Assembly (NCBI GenBank): GCA_020536535.1
Contig: JAHLWZ010000361.1
Coordinates: 830 to 21,841, forward strand
Length of the DNA stretch: 21,012 nucleotides
Origin: Pelomyxa schiedti
Taxonomy: Eukaryota > Evosea > Pelobiontida > Pelomyxidae
Direction: 5' to 3'
Made by a program: the position numbers and the translations under genes. The stretch's first letter is position 1. The number at the start of each line of letters is the position of its first letter. Below, piece by piece: positions 1-9,505 of the stretch. A model generated the notes under the pieces. It ran no database searches and was not told where the DNA came from. It saw only the letters and a list, made by a program, of their open reading frames with translations.

Positions 1-469
1 ATACACACAGAGGGAACAGAGCCTCCGCGAGGGACAGCAAGTCCCTCCACGACCACATGCCCAGCCTCACGTCCGCGTCGTCCGGCGTCATGTGGTACTC
101 CCTCAGCACAGCTCCCACAGCCCCCACAGCACCCGCACCTGCACCACCCGCCCCCGCCGCAGGTCGCTCCCCGCACGGTCGGTCGACACCCCACCCGCAC
201 CACCCGCACATTTGTTCCAGCATGTACGGCCACGACGAAAAGGGGGTGGTGGAGCAGGGACCCGGGGCTGCCGATCGCGCCACCCACGCAGACCCGGCAG
301 CGTGCCACCCACCAAGGCAGCGGGGCACCACGTGGTCCCGCACAACGCGGGCCCACGCGAGAACCTCCTCGGCGGCCGCTTGTCCCTCCGCCTCCCTCCC
401 ATCTCCGGTGCTATTGTGGTTGTGGTTGTGGTTGTGGCTGTGGTGATGGTGGTGGCGGCGTTGGCTCAT
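1..469 (-). CDS. ALFPL-family hypothetical protein, 5' part (runs off left edge)
   Basis: The minus strand is open from an ATG at 469-467 to the window edge (156 codons, no stop), so the gene is partial at its 3' end. The protein starts with a His/Asn-rich run (residues about 4-19), then an alpha-helical stretch reading AARRV-like 'ARVVRDHVVPRCL', a Gly/Ala-rich spacer, and near the edge 'LAEALFPL'. The same two signposts, a 'RVV.D.VV' helix and '[LA]..ALFPL', occur in the 692-aa ankyrin-like gene at 13517-15727 and in the fragment at 18808-19064, so I treat them as one local paralogous family. In the 13517-15727 member this part is followed by degenerate ankyrin-like repeats, so the missing part here may be similar (inference). 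The gene is GC-rich compared with the rest of the window. It is head to head with the gene at 582. Function is unknown. Confidence 0.6.
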   Translation of the reverse strand, partial: MSQRRHHHHHSHNHNHNHNSTGDGREAEGQAAAEEVLAWARVVRDHVVPRCLGGWHAAGSAWVARSAAPGPCSTTPFSSWPYMLEQMCGWCGWGVDRPCGERPAAGAGGAGAGAVGAVGAVLREYHMTPDDADVRLGMWSWRDLLSLAEALFPLCV

Positions 470-581
470 ACGAACAAGAGAAGTTCGGTTCCCCGGTGGT
501 TTTTTTTTTTTTTTGCTTCGGAAAAAAAAAGTTTCGTGGAAAAGAGTTTCGGCGTGATTGGTTGACGACACGGTGTCGGGG
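470..581. promoter_or_regulatory. Short divergent intergenic region, probable bidirectional promoter
   Basis: Only 112 bp separate the ATG of the minus-strand gene (469) from the ATG of the plus-strand gene (582). It holds a T14 run (501-514) followed within a few bases by an A9 run, which could fold back, and an inverted CCAAT-like box GATTGG near 556-561. No TATA box is obvious. The promoter role is inferred from gene orientation. Confidence 0.4.
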
Positions 582-2588
582 ATGTACAGCAACACCAGAC
601 ATGGTCCCACGTGGGGGTCGAGCCGCAACAAGTCCAAGTCGCCGCCACGCGCGCACGGCGCGGCGACCACGAGCCCCGGCCACCCGCGCCGCTCCTCGCC
701 CACCACGCGCCCCGCCGACGACCACTGGGACACCCCCCACAAGGAATCCCCGGTGATTATGGGAGGAGGAGGACGAGGAGGAGGGGGCGCCACCGCCGCG
801 GCATCGAACAAGGGGATGGGGATGGGGACGGGGATGGGGGAGGAGCAGGCTGTTGTGATGGGGCACAGGAAGCGGCGGTCGTGGGGGACCAGGAAGCCCC
901 TCGGGCCTCGGTCGCGGGCCAAGTCGCCATCGCGAGGCGGGGTGATCGACGAGATCGACCTGGAAAACAATGACGGAGGCGGCGAGGAGGAGGCAAAGGT
1001 ATAGATCGATAGATATGTGGGATAGACAGACAGATAGAAATAGTCATCGAATCGCTCTCTTGCTACATTTTTTTTTTTTTTACCACTAATGTGTGTAAAG
1101 TGGGGGTGTGCTTGTGATAATTAATTATAGGTTTGGGAAGTGTGTAAATTAATTACTAATTTTGGTGGGTAGGCAAGATTTGCAAAGAGAAAGGAATCGT
1201 GGGCCAACCAGATGGAAACTCTGTTGAATGATACTCAGCAGTCTTGTGTGTAATTTCAATGTATATTGTAGTAGTGGGCACCAACAAGAACAACCATTTC
1301 ACCACAAAAAAAAAGGTAATATAAACAAGCATCGTAGCAACTCACCATCAAGGAGCCGCATGTGTTGTGAGACATCAAAACTCGCTGTAAGTTTTGTGTT
1401 TGTTCTTCCTCCTCCTCTTCTCACATCCAACAGGAGGCACTAAATTCCGCCCAAGTTGAGGTGGATGCCTTTTCTCAGCAGTTGACAGTTCTGACAAGCA
1501 TCTCTACATTTCTGTCCGTCTGTCCACCCATGTGTGTTTGCTCGCAAATGAACAAAAAGCAAGCACCTAACGAGTTACAGGATTGGGCAAAGTTCACCAC
1601 CGCCAAGTCTTGGCAACACAATGTTTTCCAATACAACAGACCAAATGAGATTCCCTGGTATCACATAACTTAATATTATTGGACAACCAACTAAATCCAC
1701 ACAGGTGTCCAACTGCCGGACCAACTTGGCAACGTAAAACCATCCCAACAACCTCCCTTCTCAACAACCTTTTCCCCTGACCAGCCTCACCAACTGCTTC
1801 CATCTCCGCAAATACAAGAGCTGCTGCAAGACAGTGCTAATAATAATGTATATGACCAAGAGTCACACCCTCCTCAGGAATCAGAACCAAACACCTCACA
1901 ACCGCAATCACCGCAGCACAAGGGACGCACATCCCACACGCACTCAAAAAAAGCAAACACCCAACCGGCATCAACCGGCTCAAAATCAACCAAAGTATCA
2001 ACACCACACACAAGCAAAACAGCCAAATCACCCCTGAACACCCGGCACAAAGACCAACCAAATTCTAATGTAAAGTACCGCAGCACCAATCAACAAGCAT
2101 CCTCAACAGATGAGCTTCTGTGCACAAAAGAGGAAGACCCCGCACTCGACTCCCACTCACCAATCACGGCAAAATCAACAACAACAAAATCCGCAAAAAC
2201 GACAACAAGAAGCCCAAGGGAAGAAGTTGTCCCAGAGTCAACAACACACACAGCCTCATCATTCCAACAAAAACCGGCACTGTTGGAGGACAACAATCAA
2301 ATTCTGGATAGCATCGACCTTGCCGGCCAATTGGCAGAAGCCAACCTGAAGATAGATAAGCTCAAGAAGAGGAACGCAAAGCTGAGGCTATTTATCAGGG
2401 ACTACCTCTCAAACCACGTAGCCGCCAAAGACAGGTACCACCGAAAAACAAAAACCCAAAACGCCTCACCATCCAATAAATACACTCCAACAAACAGACT
2501 AATATTATCCACAACAAGGAAAATCAGAGTTCTGGAGAACCGTGCCCAATTCCTCCAAGCACAGATGGCTCAACAGCAATCCCATTAG
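582..2588 (+). CDS. Unknown protein with two coiled-coil segments (5-exon model)
   Basis: Proposed exons 582-998, 1173-1249, 1338-1386, 1434-1533 and 1705-2588 join in frame to 508 codons plus TAG. The last exon is an 884-nt frame without stops whose composition differs from chance. Exon 1 is basic, Arg/Ser/Pro and Gly rich. A short acidic patch (DGGGEEE) leads into a probable helix 'RFAKRKESWANQMETLLND', continued by 'EALNSAQVEVDAFSQQLTVL'. A long Pro/Gln/Ser/Thr/Lys-rich low-complexity middle follows. The C-terminus has a second charged helix around 'LAEANLKIDKLKKRNAKLR' and a last one near 'RKIRVLENRAQFLQAQM'. The basic-then-coil order hints at a bZIP, but the N-x7-R signature is absent, so I do not call one. 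Intron 1 ends with a good TACTAAT branch-point-like motif. Splicing at 1248-1340 and at 1534 is ambiguous; alternatives exist in phase. Role unknown, possibly scaffolding. Confidence 0.55.
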
Positions 2589-2715
2589 AGACCACCATAG
2601 GCACAACACAATGTAGGACTCATAAAAAACTCTTGTCTTCTTCCACAAACAACAGGCGTTTTTTTTCCTTGGAACTACCTACGACAAGAGCGACACCAAC
2701 CAACCCGTCATCGCA

Positions 2716-5700
2716 ATGACATCACCACTAACACTACTGTCATACGATGCAATGACAGCACCACCAACACCACTGTCAGACGATCAACGCGTGGCCATGA
2801 TGCTCGAAGCGTGCCGGCGTGTCCCGGTCATGCCCGAGTTTCCGTCACCCACGTGGGACATCAACACTCACTTCCATGGTATTAGAGAAACCATGCTTCA
2901 CATTGCGTGCTCGGGCGGGGACGAGTCGGTTGTTAAGCGGCTCCTCGATGTGGGTGCATCACGCAACCCCCCGATCGACCCAAACTCAATCGACAAGTAT
3001 GGTGATACGCCACTGTGTTACGCTGCTTGTTGGGGCAAGGAGGCAGTGGCGAGGATGTTGGTGGCGAGACCAGATGTGGATGTGAACAAGGGGTGCCCAC
3101 TGGTCATCGCATGTAGTAGTTGCAGAATGGGTGTGGTGGTGGCGTTGCTTGAGTGCCCACGTGTGGATGTCAACTTGGTGGTGCAAATAATAGAAAAGCT
3201 TGGGGGTCAAACAGCACTGCTCGCAGCTTGTGAGCGGGGATTCGTGGAAGGGGTGAAGGTTCTGCTCAAAGTCAATGGAATTGACACAAACTGCAAAAAC
3301 AGAGACGGTGAAACACCACTTGATGTGGCAACAAGATGCAAATTCACTGATATCTGCAACCTCTTGAAGGATCACAGATCTCAATCCTCAAGGCCCACCA
3401 CTGTAAAGCAGCTGAAGAGTAACCCTTCACATCAAATATTAACTTTGCACACACACACATCACTCACACTTTGTGTTCAAAAGGAGAACTCACAGAACTG
3501 AATGCGCGAATCACACAGTTGGAGGATGAAAACGCGAAGAACCTGAAGCGTCTCCAGGATGAAAGAGAATGCAGATACGTCACCCAACAAAGGTTTCGTG
3601 AACTGCAACGGAAATGTTTGTGCCCCCTTCTCCTTTCCTTCCTTCCTTTTCCTCCCTTTGGAGATTGCACTTCTTCTTTTTTTGCTTCTGACACTTGTTC
3701 TCAATCATCAATGTGAACAGATCAAGGGAAACAGAATTCAGAAGTGTGTGTTTGTTGTTGGTCTTATGATAATAATATTAATCTCTTTTGACGCATTCCC
3801 TCCTTACAGATGGAACTGCAAAGGTTGCAAGAAAAAAGCGTGTTGGACATGACTGCAAAGAACAAGGGTTTTTCATACCTTTTCTTTCTTCTTGTTTCAA
3901 TTTCAAAAAAGTAAACTCCTTTGCTCACCCCCCAAACCCTTTTTTCCCTTCTTTCAAAACAGAGCTCATGGAACTGGAGGCACACATCACAACATTGGAG
4001 GAAGAAAGTGCAAGGAACCTGAAGATCTTTTGTGACGAAAGAGAGTCTGAACAACAAAGACTTCGTGATCACCAACACTGTATGTGTTGGAGTCAACACC
4101 CCTTTTTCAACCTCCCACGCATACATAACATAAGCCACACTCTTCATTATTCTAACTGTCAAGCCAGACATGAATCACGTGATGTCACATGTTGAACAAG
4201 GAGATGGCTCATGGCGCAACATTCTTCTCCCTGAAAACAACAGCCACAACAACAAGCACTGCAAGCCATCAAAAATCAGGATTGCCTTTGAGGAATTTGC
4301 CTCTTTTGATGAAATTGTGTGTGGCGTCTGTCCTCTTCAAATGGTGCTCTTTCCTCTCTTGCTTGACTTGAAACCTCCTCTCCTTTCTCGTTTGATTTGT
4401 TTCTCACTCTGAAACACAGGTTGTGAAGCTCATTGTTTCAAGGAAGTTTGGGGTGGAACCATCTCAGCAACTCATTTTCATTGGTCCCGAAAACAACACC
4501 TCTGAAGAAGTGCTGATGGATTCATCCATAACCTTTGATGACATCATTCAACAACAACAACAAGGCAACAGCAGCACGGACAGAGTTGTTGTTCAATTCC
4601 AAGTGCGAATCAAATCAACGGTGTCAATACAAGAGACAGACCTGAAAGTTGTGTCCACACTTGGATCTGGATCGTATGGAACTGTTTTCAAGTGCACCTT
4701 CCTTCACAACACCGCAACCACAAGCACTTTCTCCTCCTCATCGTCGTCATCATCAGAAACAACGTTTGTGGCAGTAAAATCGCTTCACGAAATCATCAAG
4801 TCTGAGTTCAACATCACACAATTTCAACAGGAAGCTCTGGTGAGTGAGATGGGTGAGGGGGGGGGGGTTCGTTTTCTTTTCTCTCTGAGTTTGAAAAAAT
4901 TCCACTCAGAAACTAACTAACACAAAACTCACAGATTTCATCGAGGTTGAGGCACCCCAACATTGTGAGATGCCTTGGAACGTGCGTCACGAGCACAGGG
5001 TCACTCTGGATCGTCTCTGAACTCATGGAATTGAGCCTCAGACAGCTCCTTCATCATGTTTGTTTTGTTGCTCCCGCCTTAAAATATATCTATCAATTGC
5101 AGAATCTCAATACACACACGCATTCAACACAGAAAACATTGACATTCATGGAAGTTGTTGCAGTCTCTTCAGGGATTGCCAAAGGAATGACAGCACTCCA
5201 CATGTTTGTTTCTTTATTGATGTCTTCTAATTCCTTCTTTCTGTTGTTGACCAAAACATTATGTGCCATCACCTCCTTCCATGATTGATGACAATTCAAC
5301 ACAGGAGGAATTTCATGCACCGAGACCTGAGCAGCAACAATGTTCTCCTGGATTCTTGTGGAATTCCAAAGATTGCTGATTTTGGTGCTGTTATTCCTCA
5401 TGTCACAACGTTATAACTAAGCATTATCATCATAATTTGTAACTTGTGCGTGCGAATTGCAGGAGTGTCGAGAGCTCTCCCAACCAACAGTGCTGGCACT
5501 GGCACCGCTCTCCTTCGTACTTTCACGAATGGGGCTGGAACACCAGTTTACCTGTCACCACAGATGCACACTCGTCACTACGGAATTAAAGGTTGGTGGA
5601 AAAGTGTTCATCAGCACATACTTCACACTGATCATCAACCACCTCTAGGTGACATGTGGGAGTTTGCAGTTCTGTTGAGTGAAATTCTCAGAGGCACCAC

Positions 5701-6366
5701 ACCAGATACCATTGTTCCAAAGGCTGCCACTCAGATTCTTGAGTTCATCAGAGTCCAGAGAACTCGGCTGTCACCCACGGAAATTGCCGGTTCGTCGTTG
5801 CGCAAAAGTCTCCCCCCTTCACTCACTGTGACTTACAACACAAACATACAGAGGTGGACCGGCTTTGCACTGATGCTGGAGATTATCCCGTTGTGGAGTG
5901 CCTCATCCGGAGGAATGCAATCATTGAGGCACTGCGGTTGGACCAAGAGTTGAACAACACGCACCCTGCGTGCGTTGGTCAGTTCTCACTCGTTGTTGAG
6001 TCTTGCCTCTCAATCCTCGGTTCGTTCTTCCCCACCTGACATGTAATTAAGATTGTACTATATGTCGTCCACCCAACTCACCAACACACACACACAGAGA
6101 TCAACCGGCCATCGTTTCCGGTGATTGAGAGAATGCTGATGACATGTGCCGAGATCGTGTTCGCGAATTCTCGCAACACCACCACCGCAACAACCGCCGC
6201 CAACACCACCGCCAACGCTCCCATGATTGACAACCGCGACGTGGCCGCACACATCACCACGTGCCTCGCAAACATGGCCGCGTCGTTCCCTGGCCGCCGC
6301 AACAACAACCTTCACACATCTTCATCTCCATCGTCAACAACAAGCTCTTCCAGGTCGTCGTCATGA
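2716..6366 (+). CDS. Ankyrin / coiled-coil / beta-grasp-like / TKL-type protein kinase (14 exons)
   Basis: Exons 2716-3418, 3484-3615, 3721-3749, 3810-3867, 3963-4079, 4168-4316, 4420-4839, 4935-5057, 5133-5203, 5305-5384, 5463-5591, 5649-5789, 5852-6019 and 6098-6366 join with consistent phases to 862 aa plus TGA. Residues 1-234 hold about five ankyrin repeats (ETMLHIACSGG, GDTPLCYAACWG, GQTALLAACERG, GETPLDVATRC). Residues 235-345 form a coiled coil (TQLEDENAKNL, TTLEEESARNL). Residues about 375-465 look like a ubiquitin/PB1-type beta-grasp domain (tentative). The kinase spans about 472-800: GSGSYG loop 478-483, VAVK Lys516, alpha-C Glu534, HRD Asp608 with Asn613, DFG 626-628, TPVYLSPQ about 654-661 (Gln in place of the usual APE Glu), RPSF 777-780. 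All catalytic residues are present, so Ser/Thr or dual kinase activity is expected. The tail is Thr/Asn/Ser-rich. Upstream frame stays open to 2625 and a CAACAG at 2650-2655 could be a 5'-UTR splice site. Confidence 0.85.
3419..6366 (+). repeat. Left arm of large imperfect inverted duplication
   Basis: From the intron just before the first coiled-coil exon to the stop codon, the plus-strand kinase gene matches the minus-strand gene at 6461-9505 exon for exon, with the same intron positions and phases. Homology begins inside the first intron (near the AACTTTG / CACACTTTG tracts before the AAAAG acceptor) and does not extend into the ankyrin exons. Exons are very alike; introns have diverged in length and sequence, so the duplication is not recent. 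Confidence 0.88.
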
Positions 6367-6460
6367 AAAACAAAAACGCAAGCAATGTTGTTAGATACTC
6401 CCACAAAGTCACACACTTGTGAATGTGTTTGTGTGTGGTGTTGTGGGGGTGAGTTGATCA
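6367..6460. other. 94-bp convergent intergenic spacer between the two kinase genes
   Basis: Both kinase genes end here, with stops at 6364-6366 (plus) and 6463-6461 (minus). The spacer is AC-rich then GT-rich (TGTGTTTGTGTGTGG). No separate terminator or AATAAA signal is clear. Either transcript's 3' UTR almost certainly runs into the other gene's last exon. Confidence 0.55.
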
Positions 6461-9400
6461 TCATGACGAAGATGTTGTGTTGTTGTTGCGGCCAGGGAAT
6501 GATACGGCCATGTTTGCGAGGCACGTGGTGATGTGTGCGGTCACGTCGCGGTTGTCAATCATGGGAGCGTTGGCGGTGGTGTTGGCGGCGGTTGTTGCGG
6601 TGGTGGTGTTGCGAGAATTCGCGAACACGATCTCGGCACATGTCATCAGCATTCTCTCAATCACCGGAAACGATGGCCGGTTGATCTCTGTGCGTGTGTG
6701 AGTCGGGTGGAAGGCATATTATGAGATTAACTTAAGTTTAACAGCTATATCGATGGACCCACTTGTATATTCTTGTCCAGGCCCCCGTATTTTACGCAGT
6801 TGTTATTTAAAATGGAGCGGTGGTGGAGGGGGGAAATAACGAACCGAGGATTGAGAGGCAAGACTCAACAACGAGTGAGAACTGACCAACGCACGCAGGG
6901 TGCGTGTTGTTCAACTCTGGGTCCAACCGCAGTGCCTCAATGATTGCATTCCTCCGGATGAGGCACTCCACAACGGGATAATCTCCAGCATCAGTGCAAA
7001 GCCGGGTCACCTCTGTGAGGGTGTGTGGTTGTGAGTTACAGTTGGGAAGGGAGAGACTTTTGCACAACAACGAACCGGCAATTTCCGGGGGTGCCAGCTG
7101 AGTTTTCTGGACTCGAATGAACTCAAGAATCTGAGTGGCAGCCTTTGGAACAATGGCCTCCGGTGTGGAGCCCCTGAGAAGTTCACTCAACAAAACTGCA
7201 AACTCCCACATGTCACCTTTGAGATGATGGATGATCAGTGTTTAAGGGTGGTTGGTATGGTTTGAACAATTCAATTTTCCGAACCTTTAATTCCGTAGTG
7301 ACCAGTGCGCATCTGCGGTGACAGGTAAACTGGTGTTCCAGCCCCATTCGTGAAAGTCCGAAGTGCAGTGGCAGCACCATTGCTTGGGAGAGCTCTCGAC
7401 ACTCCTGCAATTCACACACACAAGTTATTACATTATGATGGCACCGTGAAACATTGTTGAGGCATAAAAATAAGAAAATACCAAAATCAGCAATCTTTGG
7501 AATTCCACAAGAATCCAGGAGAACATTGTTGCTGCTCAGGTCTCGGTGCATGAAATTCCTCCTGTGTTGAATCGTCGTCAATTATGGGATGGGAGGAGAT
7601 GGCACAGAAAAAAAATCTGGTCAACAAACAAAAAGAGGGAACCGAGAGGAACATCAAGAAAGAAGGAAACAAACAAACATATGGAGTGCTGTCATTCCTT
7701 TTGCAATCCCTGAAGAGACTGCAACAACTTCTGTGAATGTCAACTTTTTCTGTGAAGTGTGTGTCGATATTTATATATTGCCAATTGAGTGTGAGCCCAA
7801 CAAACATGATGAAGGAGCTGCCTGAGGCTCAATTCCATGAGTTCGGAGACGATCCAGAGTGACCCTGTGCTCGTGATGCACGTTCCAAGGCATCTCACAA
7901 TGTTGGGATGTCTCAACCTCGATGAAATCTGTGTGTGTGATGGTGAGTTTCAATGAATGAATTGTGTGCATTTCAAGATCAATGAGAGAGAAAACGAAAG
8001 TCGCTCACCAGAGCTTCCTGCTGAAATTGGTTGATGTTAAATTCACTCCTTATGATTTCGTGAAGTGCTTTTACTGCCACAAATGTTGTTGTTTCTGATG
8101 ATGATGAGGAGGAAGATGTTGCTGCTGCAGTGTTTTTGTGGAGGAAGGTGCACTTGAAAACAGTTCCATACGATCCAGATCCAAGTGTGGAAATAACTTT
8201 CAAGTCTTTCTCTTGTATTGTCATGCTTGATTTGATTCGCACTAGTATTGACACAACAACTCCGTTTGTGCTGATGCTGTTGCCGCTGTTGCCTTGTTGT
8301 CGTTGTTGAAGAATTTCTTCCAAGGTTCTGAATGGATCAGTCAACAGCTCCTCCGAGCACTCATCTGAACCAACAATGAAAATGACTTGTTGAGTTGGTT
8401 CAACCCCAAACCTCCTGGAGATGATAAGTTTCACAACCTGTGTTTGTTCGTTTGGTTTGTTTCAAGGAAAAAGAGGGGCTTCATTCAAGGGAGGGGAAAG
8501 GGCACCATTTGAAGAGAACAGGATCCACACACAATTTCTTCGAAAGAGGGAAGATCCTCAAACACAACCCTGACTTGTGATTGCTTGCAGTTGTTGCAGT
8601 TGTTGCAGTTGTTGTCGCTGTTGTTTTCAGGGAGAAGAATGTTGCGCCATGAGCCATCTCCTTGTTCAACATGTGACATCACGTGAGTGGTGTCTGGCTT
8701 TACAGTTAGATTGATTGTGTGTAGATATCGCGTGTGTGTATCGTGTGTGTGTGGTGGTTGAGAATGGGGGTGTGTTGACTGAACACAAACAGTGTTGGAG
8801 ATCACGAAATCTTTGTTGTTCAAGTGCTCTTTCGTCACAAAAGATCTTCAGGTTCTTTGCACTTTCTTCCTCCAATGTTGTGATGTGTGCCTCCAGTTCC
8901 ATGAGCTCTGCTTTTGTAGTAAAAAGGGAAAAAAAAAAGGGTTGGGATGACCAATGAGTTCAATCAGTTGAATTCGAAACAAGAAGAAATAGAAAATGGA
9001 GGAGGAGAAAAGGTGTTGACAAACCGTTGTTCTTTGCAGTCATGTCCAACACGGTTTTTTCCTGCAACCTTTGCAGTTCCATCTCAATGGATGATGTGTT
9101 GTCAAAAGAGAATATTTTTATTATTTATTATTGTTATTGCAAGACAAACAACAAACACACACTTCTGAATTCTGTTTCCCTTTATATTCATCCACATTGA
9201 TGAGAGGTGTCAGAAAAACAAAAAAAAAAAGAAGCAATCGCTGAGAAGGGAGGAAAAGGAAAGGGGAGGAGTGGGCACAAACAGTTCTGTTGCAGTTCAT
9301 GAAACCTTTGTTGGTCGACTTGTCTGCATTTTCTTTCATCATGGAGAAGCTTCAGGTTCTTTGAATTTTCATCCTCCAATTGTGTGATTCGTGCCTTGAG

Positions 9401-9505
9401 TTCTGTGATCTCATCTTTTTGAAAACAAAGTGTGGGGAGTGCCAGTGCACAAAGTTTGAATTTGGTTTTAGGAACAGGGAGGGGGGTGGGGGAATTTGTC
9501 TCAAC
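6461..9505 (-). repeat. Right arm of large imperfect inverted duplication
   Basis: This is the minus-strand counterpart of 3419-6366. The last exons (6098-6300 and 6490-6687 in opposite directions) are nearly identical over about 200 bp and lie less than 200 bp apart, so this core could form a stem in single-stranded DNA or in read-through RNA. Confidence 0.88.

Noticed and set aside
57-565. Two plus-strand ORFs at the left edge
   Set aside because: They are Pro/His-rich antisense readings of the minus-strand gene ending at 469, whose protein matches paralogues in the window.
960-1530. bZIP transcription factor
   Set aside because: A basic stretch precedes coiled-coil heptads, but the conserved Asn and Arg spacing of bZIP basic regions is not present and the coil is split over uncertain small exons.
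6121-6701. Short overlapping ORFs antisense to the last kinase exons
   Set aside because: They mirror each other only because the two kinase exons are inverted copies; the sense exons carry the kinase RPSF motif.
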